The notes under the pieces are model-generated. The model had not been told where the DNA came from, ran no database searches, and saw only the letters and a list, made by a program, of their open reading frames with translations. 64,000 nucleotides of DNA, from the NCBI GenBank assembly GCA_004369045.1, contig ML213520.1, positions 372,001-436,000 on the forward strand, read 5' to 3'. This document shows positions 45,741 through 57,278 of the stretch, piece by piece. The position numbers and the translations under genes were made by a program. Source of the stretch: Heliocybe sulcata (taxonomy: Eukaryota > Basidiomycota > Agaricomycetes > Gloeophyllales > Gloeophyllaceae). Position 1 is the stretch's first letter, and each line of letters opens with the position of its first letter.

Positions 45741-46706
45741 ATGGCTAGAGGCGCCGGTGAGCTCATCGTTTGTAATGTACGCCAGGCGGAAACTAATATA
45801 ATCTCGTGCAACAGCTGGCAGAGGCAAGTTCAAGGTCAAGCGCGGTGGCGGGAGGAACTTCAGGTGCATCGAGCGTTCATCGATAGATCAAATAAATAAT
45901 TGACATCCTCATGCACTATGTAGCCGGAACATTGGCGCAGCAAATGACGAGGACTCTACCGCTGCCATGGACAAATGGTATGCTACGGCCTCCATCGCTT
46001 TACAGCGATCTAATCAGATCGTCCTCCAGGGCGGCACGCGACGAAGACGACTCCGACTCCGACGAGGAGGAAGAGGAATCTGAGGAGGAAGAGTCTGAGG
46101 AAGAGGAAGCGCCCGCTGCTGCCGCTGGCTCAGTCGCTAAGCAGCCCGAGATGACGAGGGAGGAGCGCCGCGCCGCAAAGAAGCAGGCCAAAGCCAAGGA
46201 TGCTGGAGAGGAGGAGGATCCTTACCTCGTCAACGCGAACCATGCGTCCATGAAGAATATGAGCATAGCGGACCTGGACGCGCCGAGGGAGCCGACCAGG
46301 AAGGAGCGGTAAGTCGTTACTATATGATTCATACAAAATAGGAGTTTATCAAGTCCTTACCTAATTGCAGGGAGGAACAAGAGAAGAAAGATGCGAAGGA
46401 GAAGTGGTGGAAGGTCAGATCCCTTCGTCGGGTGCCACCATGTCCAGCCGACTAACATACTTCCTTTCACCGTACGCAGCTCCACGAAGCCGGCAAGACC
46501 GACCAAGCCAAAGCCGACATGGCGCGCCTGGCCAAGATCCGCGCCGAGCGCGATGCCGCCGCTGCGAAGCGCAAGGCCGAGGCGGAGGGTGCGTTCCTCT
46601 TTTCTTCTCACTTCGCTCGACATGCTCACGGCGCGGTGGCATGAACAGCGAGGGCAGCAGAGATGGAGAAGAAGCAGGCTGCGGCGCGCGCGGGCAAGCG
46701 GTCGTA
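45741..46706 (+). CDS. PP28/PDAP1-type casein kinase substrate phosphoprotein
   Basis: Small charged protein of the 28-kDa heat- and acid-stable phosphoprotein family. Exons: 45741-about 45757 (MARGA), then AGRGKFKVKRGGGRNF, RNIGAANDEDSTAAMDKW, a long acidic exon (DSDSDEEEEESEEEES, likely CK2 sites) continuing to YLVNANHASMKNMSIADLD, and small exons EEQEKKDAKEKWWK, LHEAGKTDQAKADMARLAKI, and a final ARAAEMEKKQAAARAGKRS. The block MKNMSIADL, KER and LHxAGKTxQAKADxARLA is the family signature. Its role is poorly defined (RNA or ribosome-related in yeast and animals). A CT-rich, intron-dense gene structure with exons as short as about 40 nt is notable but normal for the group. Confidence 0.9.
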
Positions 46707-47725
46707 AATTCGGACGGGTACATGAGCACAGGTGCCGAAGCAAAGGAACAGGATGTATCGCCATTGAATGTACTCTCGCAGTTGTATCATTACGGATTCA
46801 ACTTTGCTGCTCTTGCTGATCGGAAGCGTGACATGCACCCCCACCGCACGTCAGTGTGCATTACTCATCCAGAAAGCTTTCGCGCAGACATGTCAAGTTG
46901 CAAGGAAGTGTGGCAAACGCATGGCCGTCCGGGCAGTTTTAGAGTATGAAAACGAATACTTGACGGTCGATTCAACGTGAACTGCGTTTGGTATTAAGCT
47001 CTTCATCAGAAGCGGAGTCACTTTTCAAGTTGGATCCAGCACATGCACCAGTGGTTCTCTAATGCTACGCGCAGGGAATACCATCAATTACTGTGTGGCT
47101 TGTGCGTTCGAGGAGCAGAGCACGTGATCGTGGCTACCCGTTCTACAGAAGTGCCTTTTTAACAGCAGTTTCACGCCTCTGCGACTCAAGCACCCGTCAA
47201 ACAGTCAGTATTCGCCCGTTCGCCTTCGCTGGTTATTCTGTTTCGATGTGGTGTCAGCGGCCACAGCAGCGGAGACCTCCTTGACTGTGGAGTGGCTGAG
47301 GAAACCAGATATATAGTGACCTCTGCTTTTGCGAAGTCATATAGAGAGAGGACCGCCATAGACGAAGGCAAGACTTCTCGAACTTAGTAAACCCTTCTTA
47401 TCTTCACAACTGCATCCAGCTAACTGTCGACCCCGGACTTCTTCCTAAGTTCTTAGAAGATATGTTTTTCAAGCCGTAGGAGGGCGGACGAGGCCGTTAT
47501 GTAGGTCTGCCGTTCTGCGACCATGACCGATTTTTGCATCTCATAAACTCTGGTATCCTCCAACCATCGTGCACTATCTGGACACTCCATCAATGTACTC
47601 GCCGAGGACCGACTAGACAGGCAGCCTAGTCTACGAAGTCCGATTCGAGGCATGGCGGAGGGTGATCTCGAACGGCACGAGCGCAAGAGCACCGTTTCAC
47701 CGGCAGGTCTTCTATCGTCTGTCAT
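46707..47725. other. Convergent intergenic region, about 1 kb
   Basis: Between the 3' ends of the PP28 and PPR genes. No gene, repeat or RNA supported. Confidence 0.5.
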
Positions 47726-50152
47726 CTAACTCCTGTACTCTCTCATCTCCGCCAGAGTCCTCAGAGCATCCATGTTATCCCGCCGTCGCGGCATCCCTGC
47801 CGCACCAACCCAATCTTCCATCCAGATGCACAACTTCCGATACTCGTCCTGCCCCGTCATCCTCTCCACAAGCGGGGCGTGCATGCTGACCTCACCCCAG
47901 TACGCTAAGGCCAAGGCAAGAGTCTGCCGGCGCGGTTTGATATCTAAAGCGCGCATCCACGCGAGGGCAAGCGGGACATCCCCCGCTTTCCCGTGCGATC
48001 CGCAGAGAATGATGAAGGCTCGGAATGTCGTGTCGTTCGGAACAATTTGTGGATATGGCGCGAACATGGAGACGGTCTCAGCCTTTTCCTCGATCGTAGG
48101 TGGCTTGTCAACGGGTACAGCAGGAAGCTCAGCAGCATTCTGCTGTCTCCGCTCCCGTCTGGCCCTGATGATGTTCCGCGCAAGGTCCATGACGGGCGAC
48201 TCTATAAGAGCATCCGCCGATTCTCTGACAGGGTGCGCAGGAGGGCGAATTTCGTTCAGACGAGGCCAGTTGCCAAGGATAACTTGTTCAAAGATTCGCC
48301 TCGCAGCCTCCCAGGCTGGTTCCCCATTCCATAGACCCCTGGCCCCCGTCGACGTCTTGATGAGCTCCTGAATACGCGCAACAATAGCTTCCCTTCTCTT
48401 ACGAGGAGGGTGAGGAAGAGGTATTTCTTGTGACCGATGGAAAGGGTTCTTTAGCTTCAGATTAGCTATGAAACCAGCGAGACTGTCGTCCAGTTTGCAT
48501 CCCAGATATGCAGCTTCTAGGAGCTTGTTCAGCGTCTCCTCATCGGGTTTGAGACCGTAGAGGAACTCCATATGGTGCCATAGCATGAAGGCAATGTCCG
48601 GTCGTCGCAGGCGGATCACAGCGCCCATGAGAGCGTTGATCACCCCAATATCCAAGGTAATCAAGCCCTTCGTTTCTAGCAACGCCGGTTTCGCGGCACG
48701 AGAGTCCATGAGCTGGAATGCCTCGTGTGCATTTCCCGACATCGTCAAGACTTGCACGACTACAGTAAGCGCCTTCGGATCAAGCGGCATGTTCCTGCGG
48801 CGCATCTCTGACCAGACCTCACTCGCAGCAGCGTAATCCTTGCGGTCATGGAACGCCTTCAATAATACTGTGAAGGTCGCAGTAGTTGGGCGAAGATGAG
48901 GTGGGCTCTGAGTGTCAGGCCTAGACCAGAAGTGCCAGAGCTTGTTCAAATCTGTTCGTGGATTGCGTACTGCGATAGCAAGAGCTGTTGTCCAATCCGC
49001 GATGTCGAACCGCTGTTTACGCACCATCGCAATTCGACGGAGACGAGGAGTGGCAAGACTTGACACATTCTCACGATGTCCTTTCTTGAGCTTCTCCAGA
49101 CTGGCTAAACGGACGAGGTATTCTTTGACGCTACGCTCCTCGTGGAAGGAACCAAGGTAGGTTGTATTATAGTGAGTGACGGATTCCACGGGCTCTCGGT
49201 CCCCCTCGGTAGCGGGATATCTACCATAGGGAACGATCGAAAGTTTCTTTTGAAGAATCATCTCCCTGATAGCGTCCAGGTATATCCCAGCCTCCTCGGT
49301 CATGCCAGCCCTGGAAAATACTCGTAAAAAGGAATGCAAAAGCGCCCTAGTGGGCTTCACGCCATCTCTGTCCATTCTATCTCGAAGCAGTTTGGCGACA
49401 TCAAGGCTAACAAATCGGTGGGCCAGAAGATATTCATATGTGCGCAACCACAGAGTTATCTTGCGCACAGACATGGCATCCAGCACAGTCACAGCCAGAC
49501 GGCTGCTTTCTGAAGACGAATCCAAGCGAGATATTGCCTGCAGGAGATGGTTGCAGTATAAAGAACGAGCTCGGGGGTCCATGGGTGTCTCCAGAAATCT
49601 CTCGACCAGCGGATTCATCAGGGCAGGCAGATCATGCTGCCCCAAAGCATAAGCGACCAGAAGTAGGATAGGTGCTTGTAGATGCATCGGCGTGACAGAC
49701 ATATGAGAGACAGCCAGAGGAAATGCAAGACGGGCCTGGGAGGCCGTCCGCATTTTCGTTGACAGGAGATGGATGACAAGCCACAAAGGCAAATGCCTAC
49801 TAGGCTGTCCTGCAGGAGTAAGAGCAAATCCCTTTACTCTCAAGAGGCCCATAGCATTGTCGAAGTCATAGGCTCTGACAACTTGCCGCCACTTCTCAAA
49901 TTCCTCCGTGGGGACTTCACATTTCTCCAGAGCCCGGGCCAACGCATCTTCCTTCTTCAACCTGAGCAGCCTGTTGACTAGCAGCCATATCGGATCGCGA
50001 GAGACGGCGCCACACTTCCGTGACAGAGCAATAATATCACTGTTAATGGCTCGGGGAGTGAAGTATACAGGTTTCTGCGCGACGGTTAGCGTAGTTGAGA
50101 ATAGCCGGGCTTTAGATATTTTCGGCTGGAACAGACGAAAGAGACTCTGCAT
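47726..50152 (-). CDS. Mitochondrial pentatricopeptide repeat (PPR) protein
   Basis: Intronless, 808 residues from the ATG at 50152. The start MQSLFRLFQPKISKARLFST is a typical mitochondrial presequence (basic, Ser/Leu). PPR-like helical pairs are visible: TRALLHSFLRVFSRAGMTEE, ATFTVLLKAFHDRKDYAAAS followed by EVWSEMRRRN, LTVVVQVLTMSGNAHEAFQL, INALMGAVIRLRRPDIAFML followed by WHHMEFL, LNKLLEAAYLGCKLDD, and near the end FRAFIILCGSHGKAGDVPLA followed by LAWMRALDIKPRRQTL. PPR proteins bind organellar RNA one repeat per base, for processing, stability or translation; the target here cannot be told. The gene is divergent from eIF2-gamma with 279 bp between starts. Confidence 0.88.
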   Translation of the reverse strand: MQSLFRLFQPKISKARLFSTTLTVAQKPVYFTPRAINSDIIALSRKCGAVSRDPIWLLVNRLLRLKKEDALARALEKCEVPTEEFEKWRQVVRAYDFDNAMGLLRVKGFALTPAGQPSRHLPLWLVIHLLSTKMRTASQARLAFPLAVSHMSVTPMHLQAPILLLVAYALGQHDLPALMNPLVERFLETPMDPRARSLYCNHLLQAISRLDSSSESSRLAVTVLDAMSVRKITLWLRTYEYLLAHRFVSLDVAKLLRDRMDRDGVKPTRALLHSFLRVFSRAGMTEEAGIYLDAIREMILQKKLSIVPYGRYPATEGDREPVESVTHYNTTYLGSFHEERSVKEYLVRLASLEKLKKGHRENVSSLATPRLRRIAMVRKQRFDIADWTTALAIAVRNPRTDLNKLWHFWSRPDTQSPPHLRPTTATFTVLLKAFHDRKDYAAASEVWSEMRRRNMPLDPKALTVVVQVLTMSGNAHEAFQLMDSRAAKPALLETKGLITLDIGVINALMGAVIRLRRPDIAFMLWHHMEFLYGLKPDEETLNKLLEAAYLGCKLDDSLAGFIANLKLKNPFHRSQEIPLPHPPRKRREAIVARIQELIKTSTGARGLWNGEPAWEAARRIFEQVILGNWPRLNEIRPPAHPVRESADALIESPVMDLARNIIRARRERRQQNAAELPAVPVDKPPTIEEKAETVSMFAPYPQIVPNDTTFRAFIILCGSHGKAGDVPLALAWMRALDIKPRRQTLALALAYWGEVSMHAPLVERMTGQDEYRKLCIWMEDWVGAAGMPRRRDNMDALRTLAEMREYRS

Positions 50153-50431
50153 AGGCCAACATCTAATGCAACATTCTAATCGATTACTTGGGTAGGTGCT
50201 GATACGATAGTTCGACGTACCTGGATAAATCGCAGACCGCTCGCGATGTTGAGCTGGTAGAGGAGCAGTTTTACCCCGCGATGTCGCGTATTTACAGCTG
50301 ATTTTGGTGTTGCACTACCATATTGGTAATGATCTAGAAAGATGACTCCCGCCAGGCGTGCACCTTGCAGCTTGCGCACCTCTACCTCCGTCCTTGACGT
50401 TAGACAGGCCGCTGGGCAACCGTAATCAAAC

Positions 50432-52119
50432 ATGGCTAGCGAGGAGCATCTTGAGAAGAACAACCACGAATCCGAGTCTGAGGACGAGGAGGAGGAGCAG
50501 TCGGTTCCCGAGGTTGAGGTCGATGTCTCAAAATTAACGCCTCTTACACCAGAGGTCATTGCAAAGCAGGTATGAAGCCTTACTCGCGGAATTCACTCGC
50601 CTCATGTTCAGTCAACGTTAGGCTACCATAAACATAGGTCCGTATGGTTGTTTTGTACCATCGATCATCGGACTTACTCGAAGTATCAGGAACCATTGGT
50701 CACGTCGCTCACGGAAAGTCTACGGTCGTGAAAGCAATATCAGGGGTGCAGACTGTCCGATTCAAGAATGAGCTTGTGCGGAACATCACGATTAAGCTTG
50801 GTTATGCGAATGCGAAGGTGACTTGCTCGCCTCTATCGCTCCGGAACCTTGCATGACCCCATGTCCGCCAGATCTACAAGTGCGAAAATCCTGCTTGTCC
50901 TCGCCCAGGGTGCTATCGCTCATATCGTTCCGACAAGGAGGAGAACCCACCCTGCGAGCGGCCAGGATGCGGTGGCCGCATGAAGCTCGTCCGCCATGTT
51001 TCATTCGTCGACTGCCCTGGTCACGACATTCTCATGGCTACTATGTTGAACGGTGCTGCGGTCATGGACGCCGCACTGCTGCTCATTGCTGCGAACGAAA
51101 CTTGCCCACAGCCACAGACATCCGAACACTTGGCTGCAGTGGAAATTATGAAACTAGAACACATCATTATCCTTCAAAACAAAGTCGACCTCATAAAGGA
51201 GGCGCAAGCATTAGAGCATCAGAAGAGTATTGCTGCCTTCGTGAAAGGTACGCAGGCATTATTCTTTGCATTGGTTCGATCTGACATGTTAGGCCAGGTA
51301 CCGTGGCCGAATCTTCACCGATCGTCCCTATTTCCGCCCAACTGAAGTACAACATCGACGCTGTGAACGAGTATGTCGTGAAGCGCATCCCGGTTCCTGT
51401 GCGGGACTTCACCTCCACACCCCGCCTAATCGTCATCCGTTCATTCGATGTGAACCGGCCCGGTGCTGAGGTAGATGACCTGAAGGGAGGTGTCGCCGGT
51501 GGATCCATCTTATGCGGTGTTCTCAAGCTCGGCCAGGAGATTGAAATCCGGCCAGGTATCGTTACAAAAGACAACTCGGGCCGCAACCGGTGTACACCAA
51601 TTTTCAGCCGGATAGTGTCGCTACACGCAGAAAACAACCTGCTGAACTACGCTGTCCCCGGCGGTCTCATTGGTGTCGGGACAAGGATCGATCCCACGCT
51701 GTGCCGTGCAGATCGTCTTGTGGGTCAGGTCTTGGGTGCACCAGGCAAACTCCCTCAGGTCTTCTCCGGTGAATTGCGTTGCTGCCTTTTACCCACCTTC
51801 ACACGTACTGATATGTCGTTAAGAACTCGAGATCAACCTGTTCTTGCTCCGTCGATTACTCGGCGTGAAGACGGAAGACAAGAAGCAGACGAAGGTTTCC
51901 AAGCTGGTCAAGAACGAGCTTTTGCTTATCAACATCGGGTCCACGTCCACCGGTGGACGTGTCCTGAACGTCAAGGCGGACTTGGCGAAAATCCAACTGA
52001 CATCGCCTGCCTGTACCGAAATCGGAGAGAAGGTAGCACTGTCGCGTCGTATCGAGAAGCACTGGCGGTTAGTCGGCTGGGGAAGTGTACAGCGCGGCAC
52101 GGTGTTGGAGGTGGACTGA
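50432..52119 (+). CDS. GCD11: Translation initiation factor eIF2 subunit gamma
   Basis: GTP-binding core of eIF2, which brings Met-tRNAi to the ribosome. Start ATG at 50432 ([15 protein letters not shown]), with an acidic N-terminus. A 16-nt exon (50622-50637) encodes ATINI and joins to [19 protein letters not shown] (P-loop). Then come [20 protein letters not shown], the zinc knuckle [20 protein letters not shown] and [20 protein letters not shown], switch [24 protein letters not shown], and the [11 protein letters not shown] motif. Domains II and III follow with [39 protein letters not shown], and the end [15 protein letters not shown]. All G motifs are intact. The last intron removes a short segment near 51770-51825 before [14 protein letters not shown]. 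Confidence 0.96.
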
Positions 52120-52368
52120 TATATCAATGTCACAAGAATACCACTGTATCGCATAGATATTTTATTGCTTTAGGCAATCCTGCTACTGCTAAGCGTGACA
52201 TGCCGTATATATAAGCAGTTGTCGCTATCCATCAAGTCCACATTCTTGCCCTCAGAATGATAGACGCCGGGTCACAGCAACTTTACCTCCGTCCTCTACG
52301 TCAGACCCAGCGCTGACCGCTGCTTGGTCGCGAACTATAACACTAGGACGCTATCTACTCCGTCTTAC

Positions 52369-54144
52369 ATGGCTGAAGCACAGGCACCGACAGTTGACGA
52401 CCTACGAGTTGAGTCTATATGCGGATTTGGGAGGCGCTGGGTATCAATTTAATGCTCCCTTTGCTTCATAGGTGAAGCTGTGCTACATTTGCAGGGAGGA
52501 GGAACGATATGACCGTACGTCTATCCAATTGCTGATACTGGACGTAAGCCAAGTGAAGGACATGCAGAGCCAGAAACCCAACAGAACATGAGCCCTTGGG
52601 TACATCCCTGTAATTGCACGCTAGTTGCGCACGAGTCTTGTCTACTAGAATGGATCAAGTCGGCTCAGCAGAATCCGTCGCGCGCGGCTAACGCCCTGAA
52701 GTGCCCTCAGTGCGGTGCAGAATATGAGATGGAGAGCGACAACCCGCTGACGTTGCGGCTCATGAACTTCGCCAACAAGCTGCTAACCATGGGTGGACGG
52801 GTGGTGCTCGCAGTGAACTTCAGCACGCTGATTGTTGCTTTCGGAACCGGTGAGCATGTTCACATATAGCGTACGAGGCCAGCCAGGTTTGACACTATTC
52901 TTAGGTCTGTATATTGTCTCGACGGCTTACGGGTTGCATGCGATGCAGCAGTTCCTGGGCAAGGAAATGTACGATACCCTACTTACCGACGACCCGAACA
53001 ACTGGCCCTTCCACGCCTGGTTCAATCTCCCTCTCATCCCTATAAGCCTCATCCTTTCTCGTACATCCCTCAGCGAGACGGGTGTATCTGCCCTGCTCCC
53101 TCTCTTCGTCGCCTGGCCCGTGAGCAGACCTGTGGGGCTTCAAGGTGGAACCTCCTTCTTCCAATCAGCAGGGGAAAAACTCAGCAAATACTTCCCTGTT
53201 GTGCCAGATAAAGAGGGACCTTTCTCCTGGCCACCAGGCCCTATTGTGTCCATCATCCTCTATGGTTTGGTTCGAGGTCTGTACAGGAGGTATTGGAGCG
53301 AAATTGCGCACTGGGTACTCGACCACACGCCCGCAGTGGCACCAGAGGGCCGGCGGAGGCGGCGGTTCTTATGGGATCTCGATGAGGACGGAGCGGGCCC
53401 ACTCCGGATACGCATTGCCGCGAATGTTCTGGGGGAGCGGCGGCAACGCCAGGGAGGACAGGGCAACCAGCAACAGCAGCAGGACGCTCCGGTGCAACAG
53501 CCCCAGCAGCAAGGCGAAGACCAGCAGCAAGATGGAGACGGGAACGCTGATGACGAGCCCACTGCTCGCTACACAGGCTCGTCTCTGGGTAGGCTGATAG
53601 GCGGCGCACTCCTGATACCCAAGATCTCCAATTACATGGGCTCACTGCTGTACCGTCTGTCCCAGCACTCGCCACTGCTTCGACGGTTCCTCGGCATCAG
53701 ACTGCCGACGACTGTAGGGCTTCAACTACACGAAACTGTCACACCGGCGTTTGCGGGGCTCACTCCTGCTCAGCAAGTTGCTGCTGTCTCGAGGGCGGCG
53801 TTGCGGGTGTTCTTCCATGGGACGAAGCAATGGTCGGAGATGGATCCTGTATGGTGAGATAATACGGCGTGGTCCCGCGATAGACGACAGTACTCAACTG
53901 TTACGGCAGGTTCCGGAATACTATTGGTCTTGGTCTGTTCGTTGTGGTGCGTCTAACTGTCATTTTCGGAAAATGTACGTGCAAACTTATACCATTGTAT
54001 CTTCTTTAGGCGAAGGATTGTGTAGAACTCTTCTACGCCTGGCTATGTAAGAAAGAGCTGGAGAGCAGACACGTCAAGACGAGGCCGTTCCGTGGCATTG
54101 ATGCCAGGGAGCTGGATCTCATCCCGCCTCGTGTCGCTATATAA
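52369..54144 (+). CDS. RING-CH (MARCH-like) membrane E3 ubiquitin ligase
   Basis: Start ATG at 52369 (MAEAQAPTVDDLR). After an intron, VKLCYICREEERYD opens a RING-variant: CYIC, then HPCNCTLVAHESCLLEWI and LKCPQCGAEYEM, giving the C4HC3 ligands (the spacing between the CxC and the His is 4, shorter than the usual 7). Four or so hydrophobic segments follow: VVLAVNFSTLIVAFGT, LYIVSTAYGLHAM, FHAWFNLPLIPISLIL, and GPIVSIILYGLVRGLY. A Gln-rich low-complexity linker (53461-53530) separates them from GRLIGGALLIPKISNYMGSL and the last exon, KDCVELFYAWLCKKELES, ending LIPPRVAI at 54144. It probably ubiquitinates membrane proteins in the endomembrane system, in line with MARCH relatives; the target is unknown. 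It converges with the RS-protein gene. Confidence 0.85.
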
Positions 54145-54388
54145 TGAATGACAGCTATCATGTATCGCATGTAATTGCTAATATCAGCCCCTGCTAAGGA
54201 ATGAATCGTGTAAGCTTGAAACTTAAGCTTAAGAAACCGAAGAAACAGTTATCATTCTCATAATACTGATCATACATGTCTGAATGATACAAGAAGGCGC
54301 AGGAAAACTTGGGGTGAACTGAACGGTCCATCGGATCCACAAACGGGTCGTATTATTTTGCTGGCCTGGAAAGAAAAGGCAAGTGCAA

Positions 54389-55377
54389 TTAATTCTCATA
54401 CTGAGGAGGGGTCTGTGCCCTGTCATCTTCATTTTTACCCTCGTCCGCCGGAGGCGGCGTTCTGGCCTTGTCGTCCTCGCGCCTCTCCGGAGACGGGCTT
54501 CGCTTCCTCTCCAAAGGGCTCCTACTCCTGCTCCGTCTCCTGTCCCTGTCTTCTCTATCCTTGTCACGGTCGTCCCTCCTGTCGCGGTCTCTGTCCCGAT
54601 CCTTGTCCCGATCTTCACGGTCCCTGTTGGTACGGCGGGGGCTCCTGGACCGGTCACGGTCTCGACGATCCCTTCTGGGAGGAGGGGAACGCCTGTCGTA
54701 CCTCCAGACCGAGGACGGAGGGTTCTTGGCCCACTGGAAAGAACAGTCAGTCTGTGGAGGCGCATGTGGTTCTGCCCTCACTCACCTGGACGCTCAGGCG
54801 ATGTCCTTCAAAGTACCGGCCATGCCTTGTGAGAGGCTAAGTACAGCAAGCGTTCCAAGTAAGAGGACCAGACGTACATGTCGATGTAGGCTTCCTCGGC
54901 ATCTCGAGAACTTTGGAACTCGACAAAGGCGTAACTACGAGGGATTCGAAGGAGGGTTGAGCGAGCGTGTTTCGCGGGCGGATCGGGTAGACGCGGTGCG
55001 CGAGAGGAAACGGCGAAAAGGCGGTGCTACAGCCCGTATCGTACTTCTTTTCTCGAGGGCGAGCGCGGGGTGGCGCAGAGCGAAGAACGAAATTGCACGA
55101 TGTAGCGCGTTGCGGGGACGGCTCGACCTCGACTCGACTCGCCTGGCGCAAAACGAGAATGATAAGGGAGATGAATACCGCACTTACGGAGTAGAATGCG
55201 CATGGGGATTCCGGGGAGCGGGAACGTCACACCGGACAAGTGGCCCAAAGCTGCAATTTGTGTGTTAAGGGCATGGCTTGACTGATTTTGAAGCAATACG
55301 AACCGTTCAAACTCGTATGCAAGGTCTCTAGCCCTTGTGGAACGGTGGAATCCACTCACAAACAGTATACGGGGCAT
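54389..55377 (-). CDS. SR-type splicing factor with RRM and RS/RD tail
   Basis: Exons: ATG at 55377, MPRILFVSGFHRSTRARDLA and YEFER; then FGPLVRCDVPAPRNPHAHST; then SYAFVEFQSSRDAEEAYIDM, HGRYFEGHRLSVQ, and a long last exon WAKNPPSSVWRYDRRSPPPR. RNP2 is ILFVSGF and RNP1 is SYAFVEF, so this is one complete RRM. The tail is Arg/Asp/Ser-rich (RDRDRRDDRDKDREDRDRRR) with RSRSRSP blocks, and ends RAQTPPQYEN. SR and SR-like proteins guide splice-site choice and mRNA export through RS phosphorylation. The intron before SYAFVEF is about 240 nt, longer than the usual 55 nt. This could allow regulated splicing; that is inference. Confidence 0.88.
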
Positions 55378-56401
55378 GGTTTGCACAAACAGAGTTGCTT
55401 CGTCCTCCACCTGGACTCGAAGAGAACAAAGAAGGATCAGGCGGAGATTCAAATCATTAGTGACGACGACAAAGTCCGGGAAAGAGCCTAGATATGTGAT
55501 GATGCCAATGGTAATTCGCGGAGTAGCAAGCAAACCCAAATCCTGTACGTCATTGGGAGATGCTTGCAGTATATGTAGCAGGCAAGAGATGGTTAAGTCA
55601 GACGTCCGAAGAAATTCCCCTCCGTAACTTCAGCAGATTGCCCCTTTATCATGTCTTTGTCCGAGGGTAAGACAGTCTTATTTTGTTACCTTGGGACCGC
55701 GTTCACGAGAGTACATAGCGGATGCTAAATTCCCGGGTCAAGAACCCCCAACCAAGACAGAAGCTCCCGAACCCACAAGAGAGAACCCGGGACAGGTAAC
55801 ATCGACCTTGCCATAATCATATCGCTCATGCTTATGCAGCCCCTTTAAGGTGTACCCTAAGGTAGATCCCCAACGTAAGCAGACAACCTGAGCGTCCTAC
55901 CTCAAGGCCTCATACACTAACGCCTACGGTATAGCTGCGCAACCCGGCTCTGAGCCTGGCACCGGCGGGGCACATGAGTCGAAGGAGGCATACAAACGCG
56001 AGCCAGCTGCTTCGTCTGTAGAGTCCGGCCCCATGTTCAGCGATTGAGCCAAAGAAACAGGCGAAAGAAATGCGAATAATGTACGATAGGACAGAGTTGT
56101 AATATATTTTATCAACGACTATGGCAAACAAAAGACCCACACGATTTTTTACATCGCAATCGTTGGCTTGAATCGCCCGAGGGGATGGAAGCATCAAGAG
56201 TCCAATGGAACCTAGGACTCCAGGATGACAAGAGAAATGTGTTATGCTGGCCTCGACCAAGTAACCCAAAATTAAGGAGCGACAGCAAAGCTGTGAACCG
56301 ATTGAAGCGTACCCGACGGCGGTGTAAACAAGAGCAGCTGAGAACCAAGCGGCAGAAGCAAGCCATGGCGCAGGCTGTAGCGACATGGCGAGGATGGCAG
56401 G
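55378..56401. other. Gene-poor stretch, about 1 kb
   Basis: Promoter side of the SR-type gene, then no supportable coding region. Open frames on either strand at 55910-56418 are shadows without splice or motif support. Confidence 0.45.
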
Positions 56402-56668
56402 CTACCTCCGCTTGTTAGTACAGAAAATCCCGAACTTCCCCTTCGATCGTCCACGAAGAGTAACAGCGACCGAGTACTCTGACAAATACTTGTCACCAGA
56501 TGTGCAATCTTGAGGAGCGTCGAGAATTGTCGTTTCATTGAAAATCTTCCGGTCTGAGGCCTTCGACTTCCTCAGAAGTGGAGGCAATTCGTCGGGTGCT
56601 AGCCATCATATCAGAAAGAATAAGTCAGAGGTGCAGTAGCATGAGAAGGTCTGGGACTTACGCGGCAT
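56402..56668 (-). CDS. Small unknown protein, two exons
   Basis: Not recognised. A consensus intron (donor GTAAGT at 56661, acceptor CTAG before 56598, about 63 nt) joins a frame ending SMP to PPDELPPLLRKSKASDRKIF and EYSVAVTLRGRSKGKFGIF, ending CTNKRR at the stop at 56402-56404. The simplest start is the ATG at 56668, giving a 7-nt first exon and 67 residues. The frame upstream is also open for about 70 codons (GSIKITGGPIDKSLP) without an ATG, so a longer protein with a further 5' exon is possible. Basic overall, no signal peptide. Confidence 0.4.
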
Positions 56669-56689
56669 TGATGCATCGCGGCCAGGCGT

Positions 56690-57278
56690 TTCGCTGCGTG
56701 CCCGTAGCGTGGACGCTCCTGCTCGCTTATATGGGTGGAATAGAAGCGGGCCCGTCTGAGAAGTAGTGGGCAGGCTCTTGTCTATAGGTCCACCGGTAAT
56801 TTTGATGCTACCACTTGCAACAGATCTGCCACACGCCAAAGGCAGCAGAAGGCGTTTTACTCGACCTTCATGAAGAGGTCAATCCGGAATGCTGATTGGG
56901 CGCATGCCACTCAGGAAACATACCTCGGAGTTCAATGTCTTCTATCATCCATTGTCGACATTGTAGTGCTTCCAATAGTTGGATGTAAGTAGCTCTATAA
57001 GGCTCGTGGCCTGGCGTGCAGACCACTTGCTTGGACATAGGTATGTGTGACTCGATAAGGCGGGTCCGAGAGATCTACGAAGGTACGGTAGAGTGAAAAA
57101 TTAGTCTGGCTGGACCGCAACAATATCGGCAAATTTAAAGGATGTATCTCACTTCTATCAGAGTGACGATCTACAAATGAATGAGCGGACGAGCGGCACG
57201 TAAACCTGACATACACCAACCTTCTTGGAGTGTCGTATAAAGTCAGAGGGAGGCAAAGACTTGAATGTCAGCAACTCT
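56690..57278. other. Intergenic left of the TIR element
   Basis: No gene supported beyond the open frame directly upstream of the small unknown gene. Confidence 0.4.
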
